Shown here: positions 5,470 through 5,955 of the stretch, piece after piece
How positions within the stretch are numbered: the stretch's first letter is position 1
Layout of the letters: every line of letters starts with the position of its first letter
Origin: Dehalococcoidia bacterium
GTDB taxonomy: Bacteria > Chloroflexota > Dehalococcoidia > GIF9 > AB-539-J10
Direction: 5' to 3'
DNA: 5,955 nt
NCBI GenBank assembly: GCA_023129815.1
Contig: JAGMBH010000105.1
Span: 1 to 5,955 of the forward strand
Made by a program: the position numbers and the translations under genes
The notes under the pieces: model-generated
Seen by the model: only the letters and a program-made list of their open reading frames with translations
Databases searched by the model: none
What the model was told of the DNA's origin: nothing

Positions 5470-5955
5470 AAGGTCTTTGCTTCTTGGAGTGGGGGGAAGG
5501 AATCTGCCTTGGCAACTTATAAAGCGATTTTTCAGGGTTACCAGGTTTCATATCTGGTCAACTTCATTTCTGAGGATGGGGAGAGGTTGAGGTCTCATGG
5601 CGTTAAGTCCGAGATTTTGGAATCGCAGTCAAGGGCTATAGGGATTCCCATGGTTCAGGTTAAAACATCTTGGGAAGATTATGAGGAGAACTTTAAAAAG
5701 GTTGTGGAAAGACTTAAGGTGAAAGGGATAGAAGGAGGAGTTTTTGGCGATATGGACTTAGAGGAGCATAGGGAGTGGCTCGAGAGGGTTTGTGGGGAAC
5801 TTGGAATAAAGCCTATTTTGCCTCTTTGGGGGATTGGATCTGAGGAACTCCTTGCTGATTTTTGGAGCCTTGGATTTAAGGCAATAGTAGTAGCGACTAA
5901 ATTAGACCAAAGCTTGCTTGGCAGAAACTTGGATAAGTCTTCTTTGAATGAAATT
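5467..5955 (+). CDS. DUF71/COG2102 (Dph6-related) PP-loop ATPase, N-terminal 163 residues, cut by window edge
   Basis: An open frame with no stop before the right edge encodes the first 163 residues of a PP-loop ATP pyrophosphatase of the diphthine-ammonia-ligase-like family, usually about 220 residues. The ATP-binding PP-loop SGGKES is at 8-13, with Glu where many relatives have Asp. HGVKSEILESQSRAIGIP (44-61), VFGDMDLEEHREWLERVC (92-109) and PLWG (119-122) are the family's characteristic segments, and VVATKLDQSLLGRNLD follows (141-156). The family activates a substrate carboxylate by adenylation for amidation. Diphthamide is absent from bacteria, so a diphthine role is unlikely if the host is bacterial. 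Published comparative genomics proposed a B12-salvage role for some bacterial and archaeal DUF71 proteins, and the linked BtuF-like gene fits this. The C-terminus, where Dph6 and the B12-type subfamily should be separable, lies outside the window. Confidence 0.88.
   Translation, partial: MKVFASWSGGKESALATYKAIFQGYQVSYLVNFISEDGERLRSHGVKSEILESQSRAIGIPMVQVKTSWEDYEENFKKVVERLKVKGIEGGVFGDMDLEEHREWLERVCGELGIKPILPLWGIGSEELLADFWSLGFKAIVVATKLDQSLLGRNLDKSSLNEI

Noticed and set aside
1..5955. tRNA, rRNA, CRISPR arrays, insertion sequences or attachment sites.
   Set aside because: Reading both strands I saw no cloverleaf, no regularly spaced direct repeats, no transposase motifs and no terminal inverted repeats; coding genes account for nearly all of the window.

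Overview
The window looks like an ordinary stretch of an anaerobic bacterial chromosome. Base composition is moderate, roughly mid-40s % GC by eye, and gene packing is tight. Bacterial signals include a lipoprotein signal peptide with a lipobox, a perfect sigma70-type promoter (TTGACA-N17-TATAAT) and strong Shine-Dalgarno sites inside one operon. Two proteins, a winged-helix regulator and a DUF71/COG2102 PP-loop ATPase, belong to families I know mainly from archaea. Together these suggest a lineage that has exchanged genes with methanogens. Chloroflexota (Dehalococcoidia) is my best guess, but this is inference and not proven by the sequence.

Left part, minus strand (1-1200): a nucleoside hydrolase is followed after a 1-nt gap by a PfkB-family kinase that runs off the left edge. 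This is a compact nucleoside or sugar salvage unit. A 60-bp divergent intergenic region (1201-1260) separates it from an endonuclease III gene (nth, 1261-1926) on the plus strand.

Middle (1990-2796): a single winged-helix regulator of archaeal type has an extended -10 promoter so close to its ATG that the mRNA is probably leaderless. A 148-bp intergenic region follows (2797-2944). It holds a 12-bp perfect palindrome and the perfect promoter, and no cobalamin riboswitch can fit between that promoter and the next gene.

Right part, plus strand (2945-5955): three tightly linked genes form an operon. The first encodes a 587-residue lipoprotein with two fused BtuF-like substrate-binding domains. 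The second encodes a 249-residue Cys-rich protein that I do not recognise; its start overlaps the preceding stop codon. The third encodes a DUF71-type PP-loop ATPase cut by the right edge. A published comparative study of DUF71/COG2102 proposed that some bacterial and archaeal members act in B12 salvage. The operon is therefore best read as a corrinoid uptake and remodelling unit, with the middle gene a candidate new component. This is the most interesting part of the window.
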